Below, in pieces: positions 1-6,981 of a DNA stretch of 16,714 bases; positions within the stretch are counted from its first letter, which is position 1; the number at the start of each line of letters is the position of its first letter. The stretch lies in contig CAJUOS010000049.1 of NCBI GenBank assembly GCA_910588075.1, forward strand, positions 1 to 16,714. Direction: 5' to 3'. The notes under the pieces were generated by a model. It saw only the letters and a program-made list of their open reading frames with translations. It did not search any database and was not told the origin of the DNA. The position numbers and the translations under genes are program-made. Source of the stretch: an uncultured Erysipelotrichaceae bacterium. GTDB taxonomy: Bacteria > Bacillota_I > Bacilli_A > Erysipelotrichales > Coprobacillaceae.

Positions 1-32
1 ATAGAGAAAAGAAAACTGAAGAATTATTTTAA
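1..32 (+). other. Possible 3' end of an upstream gene (unidentified)
   Basis: Two forward frames are open from the window edge: one ends at a TAA at 30-32 (tail REKKTEELF), the other at a TAG at 49-51 (tail ending NPPVIL). The first uses the codons favoured in this window (aga, gaa, tta) and a TAA stop, so I prefer it; the second has rarer ata and ctg codons. A terminator follows at 56-87, which fits a gene ending here. Neither tail resembles the C-terminus of NusG, the usual upstream neighbour of rplK. The gene cannot be named from so little. Confidence 0.3.
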
Positions 33-55
33 TCCTCCAGTTATATTATAGAGCC

Positions 56-87
56 AAGAATACTAATAAAGTTAGTGTTCTTTTTTT
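56..87 (+). terminator. Rho-independent terminator upstream of rplK
   Basis: A ten-base arm AAGAATACTA (56-65) pairs with TAGTGTTCTT (73-82) through nine Watson-Crick pairs and one wobble, around a seven-base loop, followed by a T run to 87. It separates the upstream unit from the rplK promoter. Confidence 0.75.
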
Positions 88-119
88 ATGAAAAAATAAG
101 GTAAATTTAAGAAAAAGTA

Positions 120-147
120 TTGCATTTTTGCTGGAAGTATGTATAAT
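120..147 (+). promoter_or_regulatory. Sigma-A type promoter for rplK-rplA
   Basis: TTGCAT at 120-125 and a perfect TATAAT at 142-147 are separated by 16 bases, between the upstream terminator and the rplK leader. Transcription would begin near 154, giving a leader of about 85 nucleotides before rplK. Confidence 0.75.
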
Positions 148-156
148 AATAAATCG

Positions 157-205
157 ACGCAATATGTGTTACTATGCGTGGAAGGATTGACATCCAATTG
201 ACCAC
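157..205 (+). promoter_or_regulatory. Structured rplK leader, candidate L1 operator
   Basis: The leader can fold a first hairpin (ACGCA at 157-161 with TGCGT at 175-179, extended by two pairs past a bulged A) and a second two-part stem. In the second, GTGG (178-181) pairs with CCAC (202-205), and GGAT (184-187) pairs with ATCC (192-195). Between the two helices lies an asymmetric internal loop, AA on one side and AATTGA on the other. As I recall it, the L1 site of bacterial 23S rRNA (helices 76-77) has the same plan, GTGG-GAGG opposite CC-TTGAAATA-CCAC. L1 repressing its own L11-L1 mRNA is established in E. coli; its action here is inferred. The two folds share bases 178-179, so they cannot both be complete. 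Confidence 0.5.
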
Positions 206-238
206 AGCACGGACAAATTTAATGAGGAGGTGTGTCGC

Positions 239-658
239 GTGAGTAAGAAAGTCGTAAGAGTTATGAAAATTCAATTCCCAGCTGGTGGGGCTAAACCAGG
301 TCCTGCTTTAGCAGGTGCAGGTATTCAAATGCCTAAATTCTGTACTGCTTTCAATGATCAAACTAGAGAACGTATGGGGGAAACTGTACCAGTTGTTTTA
401 ACAGTTTATGAAGACAAGAGTTTTGACTTCGTATTAAAAACTGCTCCTACTGCCGAAATGATCAAAAAAGCATGTGGAATTAAAAAGGCTGCAGCTGATT
501 CAAAACAAACAGTTGCTACATTATCAGCAGATAAATTAAAAGAAATTGCTGAATATAAAATGCCAGATTTGAATGCTAATGATATTGAAGGTGCAATGAA
601 AATTGTTGCAGGTACTGCTAAAAACATGGGTGTAAAAGTTGAAGGCTTAGATGCCTAA
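239..658 (+). CDS. rplK: 50S ribosomal protein L11
   Basis: L11 (139 residues) binds 23S rRNA at the GTPase-associated centre, where it contacts EF-G, EF-Tu and, during starvation, RelA. The N-terminal start MSKKVVRVMKIQF, the FNDQT segment, VYEDKSFDF and the C-terminal AEYKMPDLNA and GTAKNMGV match the family. The GTG at 239 is chosen over an earlier in-frame GTG at 230 because the Shine-Dalgarno AGGAGG (225-230) sits eight bases before it and overlaps the earlier codon. The N-terminal proline loop (residues 17-34) is about four residues shorter than in E. coli and most Bacillota: the double-proline PPVGPALGQ region is reduced to KPGPALAGAG. That loop is the contact for thiostrepton-type antibiotics. 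rplA follows 23 bases downstream on the same transcript. Confidence 0.97.
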   Translation: MSKKVVRVMKIQFPAGGAKPGPALAGAGIQMPKFCTAFNDQTRERMGETVPVVLTVYEDKSFDFVLKTAPTAEMIKKACGIKKAAADSKQTVATLSADKLKEIAEYKMPDLNANDIEGAMKIVAGTAKNMGVKVEGLDA

Positions 659-681
659 TTTGATGAAGAGGAGAAAAGAAA

Positions 682-1368
682 ATGGCTAAAAAAGGTAAAA
701 AATATCAAGAAGCCGCTGCTCTTATTGAAAAAGGTAAAGCTTACCCAATTGATGAAGCAGTTGCTTTAGTAAAGAAAACAAGTAGTGTCAAATTTGATGC
801 AAGTGTTGATGTTGCATTTAAGTTAGGTCTAGATACTAGACATGCTGATCAACAATTACGTGGAGCTATTGTATTACCACATGGAACAGGTAAAACTAAA
901 AAGGTTTTAGTTGTTACTCAAGGAGCTAAAGTTGAAGAAGCTAAGGCTGCTGGAGCTGATGTAGTTGGTGGAAAAGAAATCTTAGAAGACATTAAAAAAG
1001 GATGGTTAGATTTCGAAGTTATGATTGCTACACCAGATATGATGGCTGAATTAGGGAAGTTAGGACGTATTTTAGGACCTAAAGGTTTAATGCCTAACCC
1101 TAAAACTGGAACAGTTACTATGGATGTTGCTAAAGCTGTTCAAGAAACAAAAGCTGGAAAAGTAACTTATAGAACTGATAAAGATGGTAATGTTCATTTA
1201 CCAATTGGTAGAGTTTCATTTACAGATGAACAATTAATTGAAAACTTTAAAACAATTAATGATTTATTAGTAAAATCAAAACCTTCATCTGCAAAAGGAA
1301 CTTATATGAAAAACGTTGTGATCTCTACTACTATGGGACCAAGCATAAAAGTACAAGCTTCAATGTAA
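682..1368 (+). CDS. rplA: 50S ribosomal protein L1
   Basis: L1 (228 residues, normal length) forms the mobile L1 stalk of the large subunit and helps release deacylated tRNA from the E site. In many bacteria it is also the translational repressor of its own operon. Recognisable family segments are FDASVDVAFKLGLD near residues 38-51, the RGAIVLPHGTGK region and the strongly conserved LGRILGPKGLMPNPKTGTV (about residues 128-146). The KSKPSSAKGTYMKNV stretch near the C-terminus is also typical. A GAGGAG Shine-Dalgarno at 668-673 lies eight bases before the ATG. It is co-transcribed with rplK. Its stop is followed by the L10 leader, with no separate terminator or promoter that I could identify, so read-through into rplJ, subject to attenuation, is likely. 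Confidence 0.98.
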   Translation: MAKKGKKYQEAAALIEKGKAYPIDEAVALVKKTSSVKFDASVDVAFKLGLDTRHADQQLRGAIVLPHGTGKTKKVLVVTQGAKVEEAKAAGADVVGGKEILEDIKKGWLDFEVMIATPDMMAELGKLGRILGPKGLMPNPKTGTVTMDVAKAVQETKAGKVTYRTDKDGNVHLPIGRVSFTDEQLIENFKTINDLLVKSKPSSAKGTYMKNVVISTTMGPSIKVQASM

Positions 1369-1391
1369 TTGAAGTGATAAAAAGTCGCAAT

Positions 1392-1449
1392 CAATATACC
1401 GTAGACAGCAACGGGAAATAACCTTAATAATGTTGCCGAGGTGATATTG
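1392..1449 (+). promoter_or_regulatory. L10 (rplJ) leader, L10-L12 binding RNA
   Basis: The conserved core CCGTAGACAGCAAC and the matching GTTGCCGAGGTGATAT downstream are the hallmark of the Rfam L10_leader family. CAATAT (1392-1397) can pair with ATATTG (1444-1449) as the basal stem, and GCAAC (1408-1412) with GTTGC (1432-1436) as an inner stem. In Bacillus subtilis the L10-L12 complex binds this RNA and promotes termination ahead of rplJ. The attenuator immediately downstream fits that mechanism. Confidence 0.9.
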
Positions 1450-1468
1450 TCAAATATATAATTGACAA
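1447..1468 (+). promoter_or_regulatory. Candidate antiterminator hairpin in the L10 leader
   Basis: TTGTCAA (1447-1453) and TTGACAA (1462-1468) form a perfect seven-base stem around an eight-base loop. Its 5' arm overlaps the basal stem of the L10 site by three bases and its 3' arm overlaps the terminator by two. It could therefore form when L10 is not bound and interfere with termination. The pairing is visible; the regulatory role is inferred. Confidence 0.5.
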
Positions 1469-1495
1469 CTCCCTCGTATATGTGTGGGAGTTTTT
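1467..1495 (+). terminator. Attenuator terminator ahead of rplJ
   Basis: AACTCCC (1467-1473) pairs with GGGAGTT (1486-1492), followed by a short T run to 1495. It lies in the untranslated leader, not after a gene, so it is an attenuator: formation would stop transcription before rplJ-rplL. Confidence 0.8.
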
Positions 1496-1540
1496 AAACG
1501 GATATATTGTTGCATATAAAATTTAATAGGAGGTGTAACG

Positions 1541-2056
1541 ATGTCTAAAGAAATTATTGAAGCTAAAAAGCAAGTGGTTGCTGAAATTGCTCAACAATTA
1601 AAAGATTCTCAATCTACTGTTATTGTTGAATATCGTGGTTTAACAGTTGCTGAAATGACTGAATTACGTAGAACTTTAAGAGCAGAAAATGTAGAATTCA
1701 AAGTTTATAAAAATAAACTTGTACAAAGAGCTGTTGAACAAGAAGGTATGACTGAATTAAGTGAATATTTAGTTGGACCAAATGCAGTTGCTTTTGGACA
1801 TGAAGATGCAGTTGCTCCTGCTAGATTATTAGCAGGCTTTGCAAAAGAACATGATGCTTTAGTTGTTAAAGCTGGTTATGTTGAAGGTAAATTCTTACCT
1901 CAAGAAGAAATGATGGCAGTAGCTAAATTACCTAACCGTGAAGGTATGTACTCTATGTTACTTGCTATGATGAAAGAACCTGTTGCTAAGGTTGCAAGAG
2001 TTATTCAAGCTGTTGCTGATGCAAAAGGCGGAGAAGCAGCACCTGCTGCTGAATAG
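1541..2056 (+). CDS. rplJ: 50S ribosomal protein L10
   Basis: L10 (171 residues) anchors L12 dimers to the L11-binding region of 23S rRNA, making the stalk that recruits translation GTPases. The N-terminal domain contains VIVEYRGLTVAEMTELR (about residues 27-43) and FKVYKNKLVQRAV, both diagnostic of L10. The alanine-rich C-terminal region after about residue 130 is the expected L12-binding helix. AGGAGG at 1528-1533 lies seven bases before the ATG. rplL starts 32 bases downstream. Expression is very likely controlled by the L10 leader just upstream, with the product acting as the feedback signal. Confidence 0.98.
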   Translation: MSKEIIEAKKQVVAEIAQQLKDSQSTVIVEYRGLTVAEMTELRRTLRAENVEFKVYKNKLVQRAVEQEGMTELSEYLVGPNAVAFGHEDAVAPARLLAGFAKEHDALVVKAGYVEGKFLPQEEMMAVAKLPNREGMYSMLLAMMKEPVAKVARVIQAVADAKGGEAAPAAE

Positions 2057-2088
2057 TTAATGAAATTTATTAAATGGAGGAAATAAAA

Positions 2089-2460
2089 ATGGCAAAATTA
2101 ACACATGAAGATATCTTAGCTTATTTAGAAGAAGCTACAATTTTAGAATTAAATGATTTAGTAAAAGCAATTGAAGAAAAATTTGATGTAACTGCTGCTG
2201 CACCTGTAGCTGTAGCTGCTGCTGCAGATGCTGCAGAAGCTGGACCAGCTGCTAATGTAACAGTAACTTTAACTGATGTTGGAGCAACTAAAGTTGCAGT
2301 TATCAAAGCAGTAAGAGAAATTACTGGTTTAGGATTAGTAGATGCTAAAGGTTTAGTTGACAAAGTACCTTCTGAAATCAAGAAAGATATTCCTGCTGAA
2401 GAAGGAGCTAAGATTAAAGAACAATTAGAAGCTGCTGGAGCTACTGTAGAAGTTAAATAA
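2089..2460 (+). CDS. rplL: 50S ribosomal protein L7/L12
   Basis: L12 (123 residues) is the multi-copy stalk protein that contacts EF-G, EF-Tu and IF2. The N-terminal dimerisation domain (about residues 1-35, ILELNDLVKAIEEKFDV) is followed by an alanine-rich hinge (about 40-55). The C-terminal factor-binding domain has KVAVIKAVREITGLGL and DAKGLVDKVP. I chose the ATG at 2089 (MAKLTHEDIL) because GGAGG at 2076-2080 is eight bases upstream. An in-frame ATG at 2074 would add five residues, overlap that site and lack a site of its own. The gene ends ten bases before a strong terminator. Confidence 0.98.
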   Translation: MAKLTHEDILAYLEEATILELNDLVKAIEEKFDVTAAAPVAVAAAADAAEAGPAANVTVTLTDVGATKVAVIKAVREITGLGLVDAKGLVDKVPSEIKKDIPAEEGAKIKEQLEAAGATVEVK

Positions 2461-2469
2461 TTGTTTCAT

Positions 2470-2498
2470 AAAAGTCCTTTTTAAAGAGGACTTTTTTT
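2470..2498 (+). terminator. Rho-independent terminator after rplL
   Basis: AAAAGTCCT (2470-2478) pairs with AGGACTTTT (2487-2495), with a T run to 2498. It ends the rplJL unit. Confidence 0.9.
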
Positions 2499-2499
2499 G

Positions 2500-2528
2500 T
2501 TTACTTTCAAAATAACTTATGACATAAT
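2500..2528 (+). promoter_or_regulatory. Probable promoter for the methyltransferase gene
   Basis: TTTACT (2500-2505), a 17-base spacer and CATAAT (2523-2528) preceded by TG at 2520-2521 make an extended -10 promoter. It begins directly after the T run of the rplL terminator and would give a leader of only about 20 bases. Confidence 0.5.
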
Positions 2529-2557
2529 ATTGACATTGAAAGGAAAGAAAGAGATCG

Positions 2558-3154
2558 ATGACACATTATTATACAAACAATATGGAATTAAAATCTGATG
2601 AAACTCGTATTTATTTTCAATATAAAAATCATAATATTATTTTGGCAAGTGATTATGGTGTGTTTTCAAAAGAAAAAGTTGATTATGGAACAAGAGTTTT
2701 ACTAGATGCAATAGATATAAAAGAGAATATAGGAAAAATATTAGATGTGGGATGTGGTTATGGAACAATTGGTGTTTCGTTAAAAAAACAATATCCTCAT
2801 TTAAGTGTTGAAATGATTGATGTTAATGAGAGAGCGGTTTATCTTGCTAATCAATCTATTAAATATAATGATTTGAAGAATATTATAGCTTATAAAAGTT
2901 ATGCTTATGAAAATGTAGAAGGTTGTTTTGACATTATTCTATCTAATCCGCCAATTAGAGCTGGAAAAAAAGTGGTTTTTGAAATTTTAGAAGGTGCTTA
3001 TAATCATTTGAATAAAAATGGTGAAATGATTGTTGTTATTCAGAAAAAACAGGGAGCGCCTTCAGCTAAAAAGAAATTAGAAGATATTTTTGGTAACTGT
3101 GAAATAATCAAAAGAGATAAGGGATATTTTATTTTAAAGTCTGTAAAAGAATAA
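2558..3154 (+). CDS. Class I SAM-dependent methyltransferase, RsmC/YbxB type
   Basis: This 198-residue protein has the fold of small-domain RsmC/RlmG rRNA guanine-N2 methyltransferases. It shows the SAM-binding motif I DVGCGYG (residues 63-69), an acidic motif II residue in MIDVNERAV (Asp89) and the catalytic NPPIRAGKKV (from residue 130). The late QKKQGAPSA (162-170) is typical of the YbxB group. B. subtilis ybxB occupies the same place between rplL and rpoB and, from memory, shares most of these segments, including the HYY start. That N-terminal match supports the ATG at 2558. Its Shine-Dalgarno AAAGGA (2539-2544) is rather far away, 13 bases. By family the substrate is expected to be a guanine in 16S or 23S rRNA; which one cannot be read from the sequence. 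It appears to be its own transcription unit. Confidence 0.88.
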   Translation: MTHYYTNNMELKSDETRIYFQYKNHNIILASDYGVFSKEKVDYGTRVLLDAIDIKENIGKILDVGCGYGTIGVSLKKQYPHLSVEMIDVNERAVYLANQSIKYNDLKNIIAYKSYAYENVEGCFDIILSNPPIRAGKKVVFEILEGAYNHLNKNGEMIVVIQKKQGAPSAKKKLEDIFGNCEIIKRDKGYFILKSVKE

Positions 3155-3187
3155 AAAAATCTTCTTTTAAAATTTTAATTTTTTATG

Positions 3188-3219
3188 TTGACTAAAGAAA
3201 GACACTATGCTAGTATAAT
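3188..3219 (+). promoter_or_regulatory. Promoter for rpoB-rpoC
   Basis: TTGACT (3188-3193) lies 17 bases before TAGTAT (3211-3216), which carries a TGC extended -10 (3208-3210). An overlapping perfect TATAAT at 3214-3219 would give a 20-base spacer, so the extended TAGTAT register is the better fit. Either way transcription starts near 3223, about 84 bases before rpoB. Confidence 0.75.
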
Positions 3220-3238
3220 AAAATGCCTACTCATATAT

Positions 3239-3265
3239 AAAAGCAGTGTTTTTTTCACTGTGTTT
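3239..3265 (+). promoter_or_regulatory. Hairpin in the rpoB leader
   Basis: CAGTG (3244-3248) pairs with CACTG (3256-3260) around a seven-T loop, and flanking AAA/TTT can extend it past a wobble and a mismatch. The T run after the stem is only three long, so it is a weak terminator at best. It could be an attenuator, a pause signal or an mRNA stabiliser. Confidence 0.35.
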
Positions 3266-3306
3266 AAAGATGGAGATAGAGATAATCAATAAGGAGTGAA
3301 GCGGAC

Positions 3307-6300
3307 TTGGAAAAGAATGTAACTCGAGCAAAAAGTCGTATTAATCGTCGTAATTATTCAAGAATTAGTGGCTCTTTAGAGTTGCCTAATTTGGTTGAAA
3401 TTCAAACAGATTCTTATGAATGGTTTAAAAATGAAGGGATAAAAGAAGTATTTAATGATGTTTATCCAATTAGTAATTTTAATGAAACATTGACATTAGA
3501 ATTTGTTGATTGCCGTTTTGATGAATCGAAGTACTCAGTAGATGAAGCGAAGGATAGAGATGCTAACTATTCTGCGCCAATTCGTGCTACTCTTCGTTTA
3601 ATCAATAATGGAACAGGAGAAATTAAAGAAAATGAAGTATTTATGGGTGATTTTCCGCTCATGACAGACTCTGGAACTTTTATTATTAATGGGGCTGAAC
3701 GTGTTATTGTATCACAATTAGTACGTTCTCCAGGAGCATACTTTGCTGATGCAATGGATAAAAGTGGAAAGACTGTTTTTACTGGAAGTGTTATACCTTC
3801 TAGAGGAACTTGGTTAGAATTTGAAAACGATGCAAAAGATATTTTGAATGTACGTATTGATCGTACTCGTAAAATTCCTGGTACAATTCTTTTGCGTGCT
3901 TTAGGTTTAAGCAGTGATGAAGATATTATTAATGTATTAGGGGATCATGAGTTTATAAGAAATACTTTAGCAAAAGATCCTACTCATAATACAAATGAAG
4001 CTTTGATTGAGATTTATAATAAGTTAAGACCTGGAGAACCTGCAACATTAGATGGTGCTAATAACTTATTGTATGCTAAATTTTTTGATCCTAAGAGATA
4101 TGATCTTGCTAAGGCAGGACGTTTTAAACTTGGGAAAAAATTAAGTTTATTAGATAGAATTACAAATCGTGTCTTAGCTCAAGATATTATAGATGTTGAT
4201 GGTCATGTTGTTATGAGTGAAGGGACTTTATTGACAAAGGATAAAGTTGATGAATTAAAGCCTATTTTTGAAGCTGGTGCTCATACAACTGAAGTAGAAA
4301 CAAATGAATTTATGCATTCTAATGGTGTTATTCAGGCTATTGATGTTTATGTTGATGAGTCTAATTCTAAAAAAATGAGAGTTGTGGGAACTGATTTATC
4401 ATTAGATTGTAAATATGTTACGATTTCTGATATGTTAGCTGCTTATTCATATATGTTAAATTTAGTAGATATTTTTGATTCATTAGATTTAGCTTCTGAT
4501 GATAGAGTTAATTTAATGAGTAGAATTGGTTTATTAGATGATATTGATCATTTAGGAAATAGACGTGTGCGTTCTGTTGGTGAATTAATTCAAAATCAAT
4601 TTAGAATTGGTTTATCAAGAATGGAAAGAGTTGTTAAAGAAAGAATGTCATTATCTGAAGTAGATAGTGTTACGCCTCAATCTTTAACAAATATTCGTCC
4701 TTTAACTGCTGCGATGAAAGAATTTTTCTCATCTTCACAGCTATCACAATTTATGGATCAAATTAATCCTCTTGCTGAGTTGACAAATAAACGTCGTTTA
4801 TCAGCATTAGGTCCAGGTGGTTTATCTAGAGATAGAGCAGGATATGAAGTACGTGATGTCCATCCATCTCATTATGGTCGTATTTGTCCAATTGAAACAC
4901 CTGAAGGTCCAAATATCGGGTTGATTTCTACACTTGCTTCATATGCTAAAATTAATAGATATGGTTTTATTGAAACTCCATATCGTAAAGTTAATAATAG
5001 TATTATAGATGAAAGTGATGTTCGTTATTTAACTGCTGATGAAGAAAAAAATTATATTATTGCTCAAGCAAAAGTACAACTTGATGAAAATGGTAGAATT
5101 TTAGATGAACAAGTTATTGCTCGTCATTTTGGTGAAAATATAATGGCTAAACCTGAAGAAGTTGATTTTATAGATATTTCACCAAAACAAATTGTTTCTG
5201 TTGCAACTTCATGTATTCCATTCTTGGAAAACGATGATGCCACTCGTGCCTTGATGGGGGCAAACATGCAACGTCAAGCTGTGCCACTATTAAATCCGCA
5301 TACACCATTAGTAGGAACTGGTATGGAATATCAAGCAGCAAGAGATTCAGGTGCTGCAATTGTTGCTAAAGAAGATGGTGTTGTTACTTATGTTGATGCA
5401 AGAAAAATTGTTGTTGAAGATAATACTGGATCTCATAATTATCGTTTAACTAAGTTTGCAATTTCTAATGCTGGAACATGTATTAACCATAAACCAATTG
5501 TTAAAGTTGGAGATAAAGTTGTTAAAGGTGAAGTTTTGGCTGATGGACCTTCTATGGAACAAGGGGAACTTGCATTAGGTCAAAACGTATTAGTTGGATT
5601 CATGACATGGAATGGTTACAATTATGAAGATGCTGTTATCATGTCTGAAAGATTAGTAAAAGAAGATGTTTATACATCTATTCATATTGAAGAATATAGT
5701 ATTGAATGTCGTGATACAAAATTAGGTCCTGAAGAAATTACAAGAGATATCCCTAATGTTGGAGAAGATGCTCGTAAAAATCTTAATAGTGAAGGTATTA
5801 TTATGATTGGGGCTGAGGTAAAAGAAGGAGATATCTTAGTTGGAAAAGTAACACCTAAAGGACAAGCTGAATTATCAGCAGAAGAAAAATTATTATTAGC
5901 TATTTTTGGTGAAAAATCAAGAGAAGTTAAGGATAATTCATTACGTGTACCTCATGGAGGGGCTGGTATTGTTCATGATATTAAAGTTTTCTCAAGAAAA
6001 AATGGTGATGAATTACAACCTGGTGTTAATAAAGTTATCAAAGTTTATATTGTTCAAAAACGTAAAATCTCTGAAGGAGATAAAATGGCAGGACGTCATG
6101 GTAATAAAGGGGTTATTTCTAAAATTTTACCAATTGAAGATATGCCTCATTTAGAAGATGGAACTGTCTTAGATATTATGTTAAATCCATTAGGGGTTCC
6201 TTCTCGTATGAACATTGGACAAGTTCTTGAGTTGCATTTAGGTTATGCAGCAAGAGAATTAGGAATGTATTTTGCTACACCTGCATTTGATGGAATCAAT

Positions 6301-6969
6301 TCAAAAGATCTTGAAAATATAATGAAACAAGCAAATATGAGTGTTGATGGAAAACAACCAGTTATTTCTGGACGTACTGGTGAATATTTTGACTCAAATG
6401 TTTCTGTAGGTGTTATGTATATGATTAAATTAGCTCACATGGTTGATGATAAGCTACATGCAAGATCAGTAGGACCTTATTCAGTAGTTACACAACAACC
6501 TTTAGGAGGTAAAGCACAAAACGGTGGTCAAAGATTTGGAGAAATGGAAGTTTGGGCACTTGAAGCTTATGGTGCTGCCTATACTTTAAGAGAGATCTTA
6601 ACTGTTAAATCAGATGATGTTGTTGGACGTGTGAAAACATATGAAGCTATTGTTAAAGGACAAAAATTACCAGAGCCTGGATTACCTGAATCATTTAGAG
6701 TATTAAATAAAGAATTACAAGCACTTGCATTGGATATTCGTATGTTAAATGATGAAGGTGATGAAGTTGGTGAAAGAAAAATTGAAGATGAAGAAAGACG
6801 TTTCCCAATTTCAATGGATACAGATACAAAACCAACTGAAACAACTCAAGAGGTTGTTAAAGAAGAAGTAGAAGGAAAATTTGATCAAGATGAAGAATCT
6901 TTTGATGATTTAGATTCTATTATTGGTGATATTTTCTCAGATTACGAAGAAGAAAGTAACGAAGAATAG
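3307..6969 (+). CDS. rpoB: DNA-directed RNA polymerase subunit beta
   Basis: The beta subunit (1220 residues) forms half of the RNA polymerase active-site cleft. Family segments run in order: RRNYSRISGSLELPNL at the N-terminus, MGDFPLMTDSGTFIINGAERV, the rifampicin cluster (residues 475-501), RDVHPSHYGRICPIETPEGPN, and the RNA/catalytic segment KISEGDKMAGRHGNKGV (from Lys920). QPLGGKAQNGGQRFGEMEVWAL completes the set. The start is a TTG at 3307 with AAGGAG at 3291-3296, ten bases upstream. The position equivalent to E. coli His526 is Asn494 (codon AAT, 4786-4788). About 17 to 20 extra residues precede DDIDHLGNRR (from residue 411) compared with B. subtilis as I recall it. The last 50 or so residues are a strongly acidic tail. 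rpoC follows after 12 bases. Confidence 0.99.
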   Translation: MEKNVTRAKSRINRRNYSRISGSLELPNLVEIQTDSYEWFKNEGIKEVFNDVYPISNFNETLTLEFVDCRFDESKYSVDEAKDRDANYSAPIRATLRLINNGTGEIKENEVFMGDFPLMTDSGTFIINGAERVIVSQLVRSPGAYFADAMDKSGKTVFTGSVIPSRGTWLEFENDAKDILNVRIDRTRKIPGTILLRALGLSSDEDIINVLGDHEFIRNTLAKDPTHNTNEALIEIYNKLRPGEPATLDGANNLLYAKFFDPKRYDLAKAGRFKLGKKLSLLDRITNRVLAQDIIDVDGHVVMSEGTLLTKDKVDELKPIFEAGAHTTEVETNEFMHSNGVIQAIDVYVDESNSKKMRVVGTDLSLDCKYVTISDMLAAYSYMLNLVDIFDSLDLASDDRVNLMSRIGLLDDIDHLGNRRVRSVGELIQNQFRIGLSRMERVVKERMSLSEVDSVTPQSLTNIRPLTAAMKEFFSSSQLSQFMDQINPLAELTNKRRLSALGPGGLSRDRAGYEVRDVHPSHYGRICPIETPEGPNIGLISTLASYAKINRYGFIETPYRKVNNSIIDESDVRYLTADEEKNYIIAQAKVQLDENGRILDEQVIARHFGENIMAKPEEVDFIDISPKQIVSVATSCIPFLENDDATRALMGANMQRQAVPLLNPHTPLVGTGMEYQAARDSGAAIVAKEDGVVTYVDARKIVVEDNTGSHNYRLTKFAISNAGTCINHKPIVKVGDKVVKGEVLADGPSMEQGELALGQNVLVGFMTWNGYNYEDAVIMSERLVKEDVYTSIHIEEYSIECRDTKLGPEEITRDIPNVGEDARKNLNSEGIIMIGAEVKEGDILVGKVTPKGQAELSAEEKLLLAIFGEKSREVKDNSLRVPHGGAGIVHDIKVFSRKNGDELQPGVNKVIKVYIVQKRKISEGDKMAGRHGNKGVISKILPIEDMPHLEDGTVLDIMLNPLGVPSRMNIGQVLELHLGYAARELGMYFATPAFDGINSKDLENIMKQANMSVDGKQPVISGRTGEYFDSNVSVGVMYMIKLAHMVDDKLHARSVGPYSVVTQQPLGGKAQNGGQRFGEMEVWALEAYGAAYTLREILTVKSDDVVGRVKTYEAIVKGQKLPEPGLPESFRVLNKELQALALDIRMLNDEGDEVGERKIEDEERRFPISMDTDTKPTETTQEVVKEEVEGKFDQDEESFDDLDSIIGDIFSDYEEESNEE

Positions 6970-6981
6970 GAGGGACAATGA

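Noticed and set aside
1433..1462. A promoter inside the L10 leader (TTGCCG, 18 bases, TATAAT)
   Set aside because: The -35 is poor, and both parts are explained by the conserved L10 leader core and the adjacent hairpin.
3155..3187. A terminator after the methyltransferase gene
   Set aside because: Only an A/T palindrome without a proper loop or GC pairs is present (around 3166-3184); it is too weak to call.
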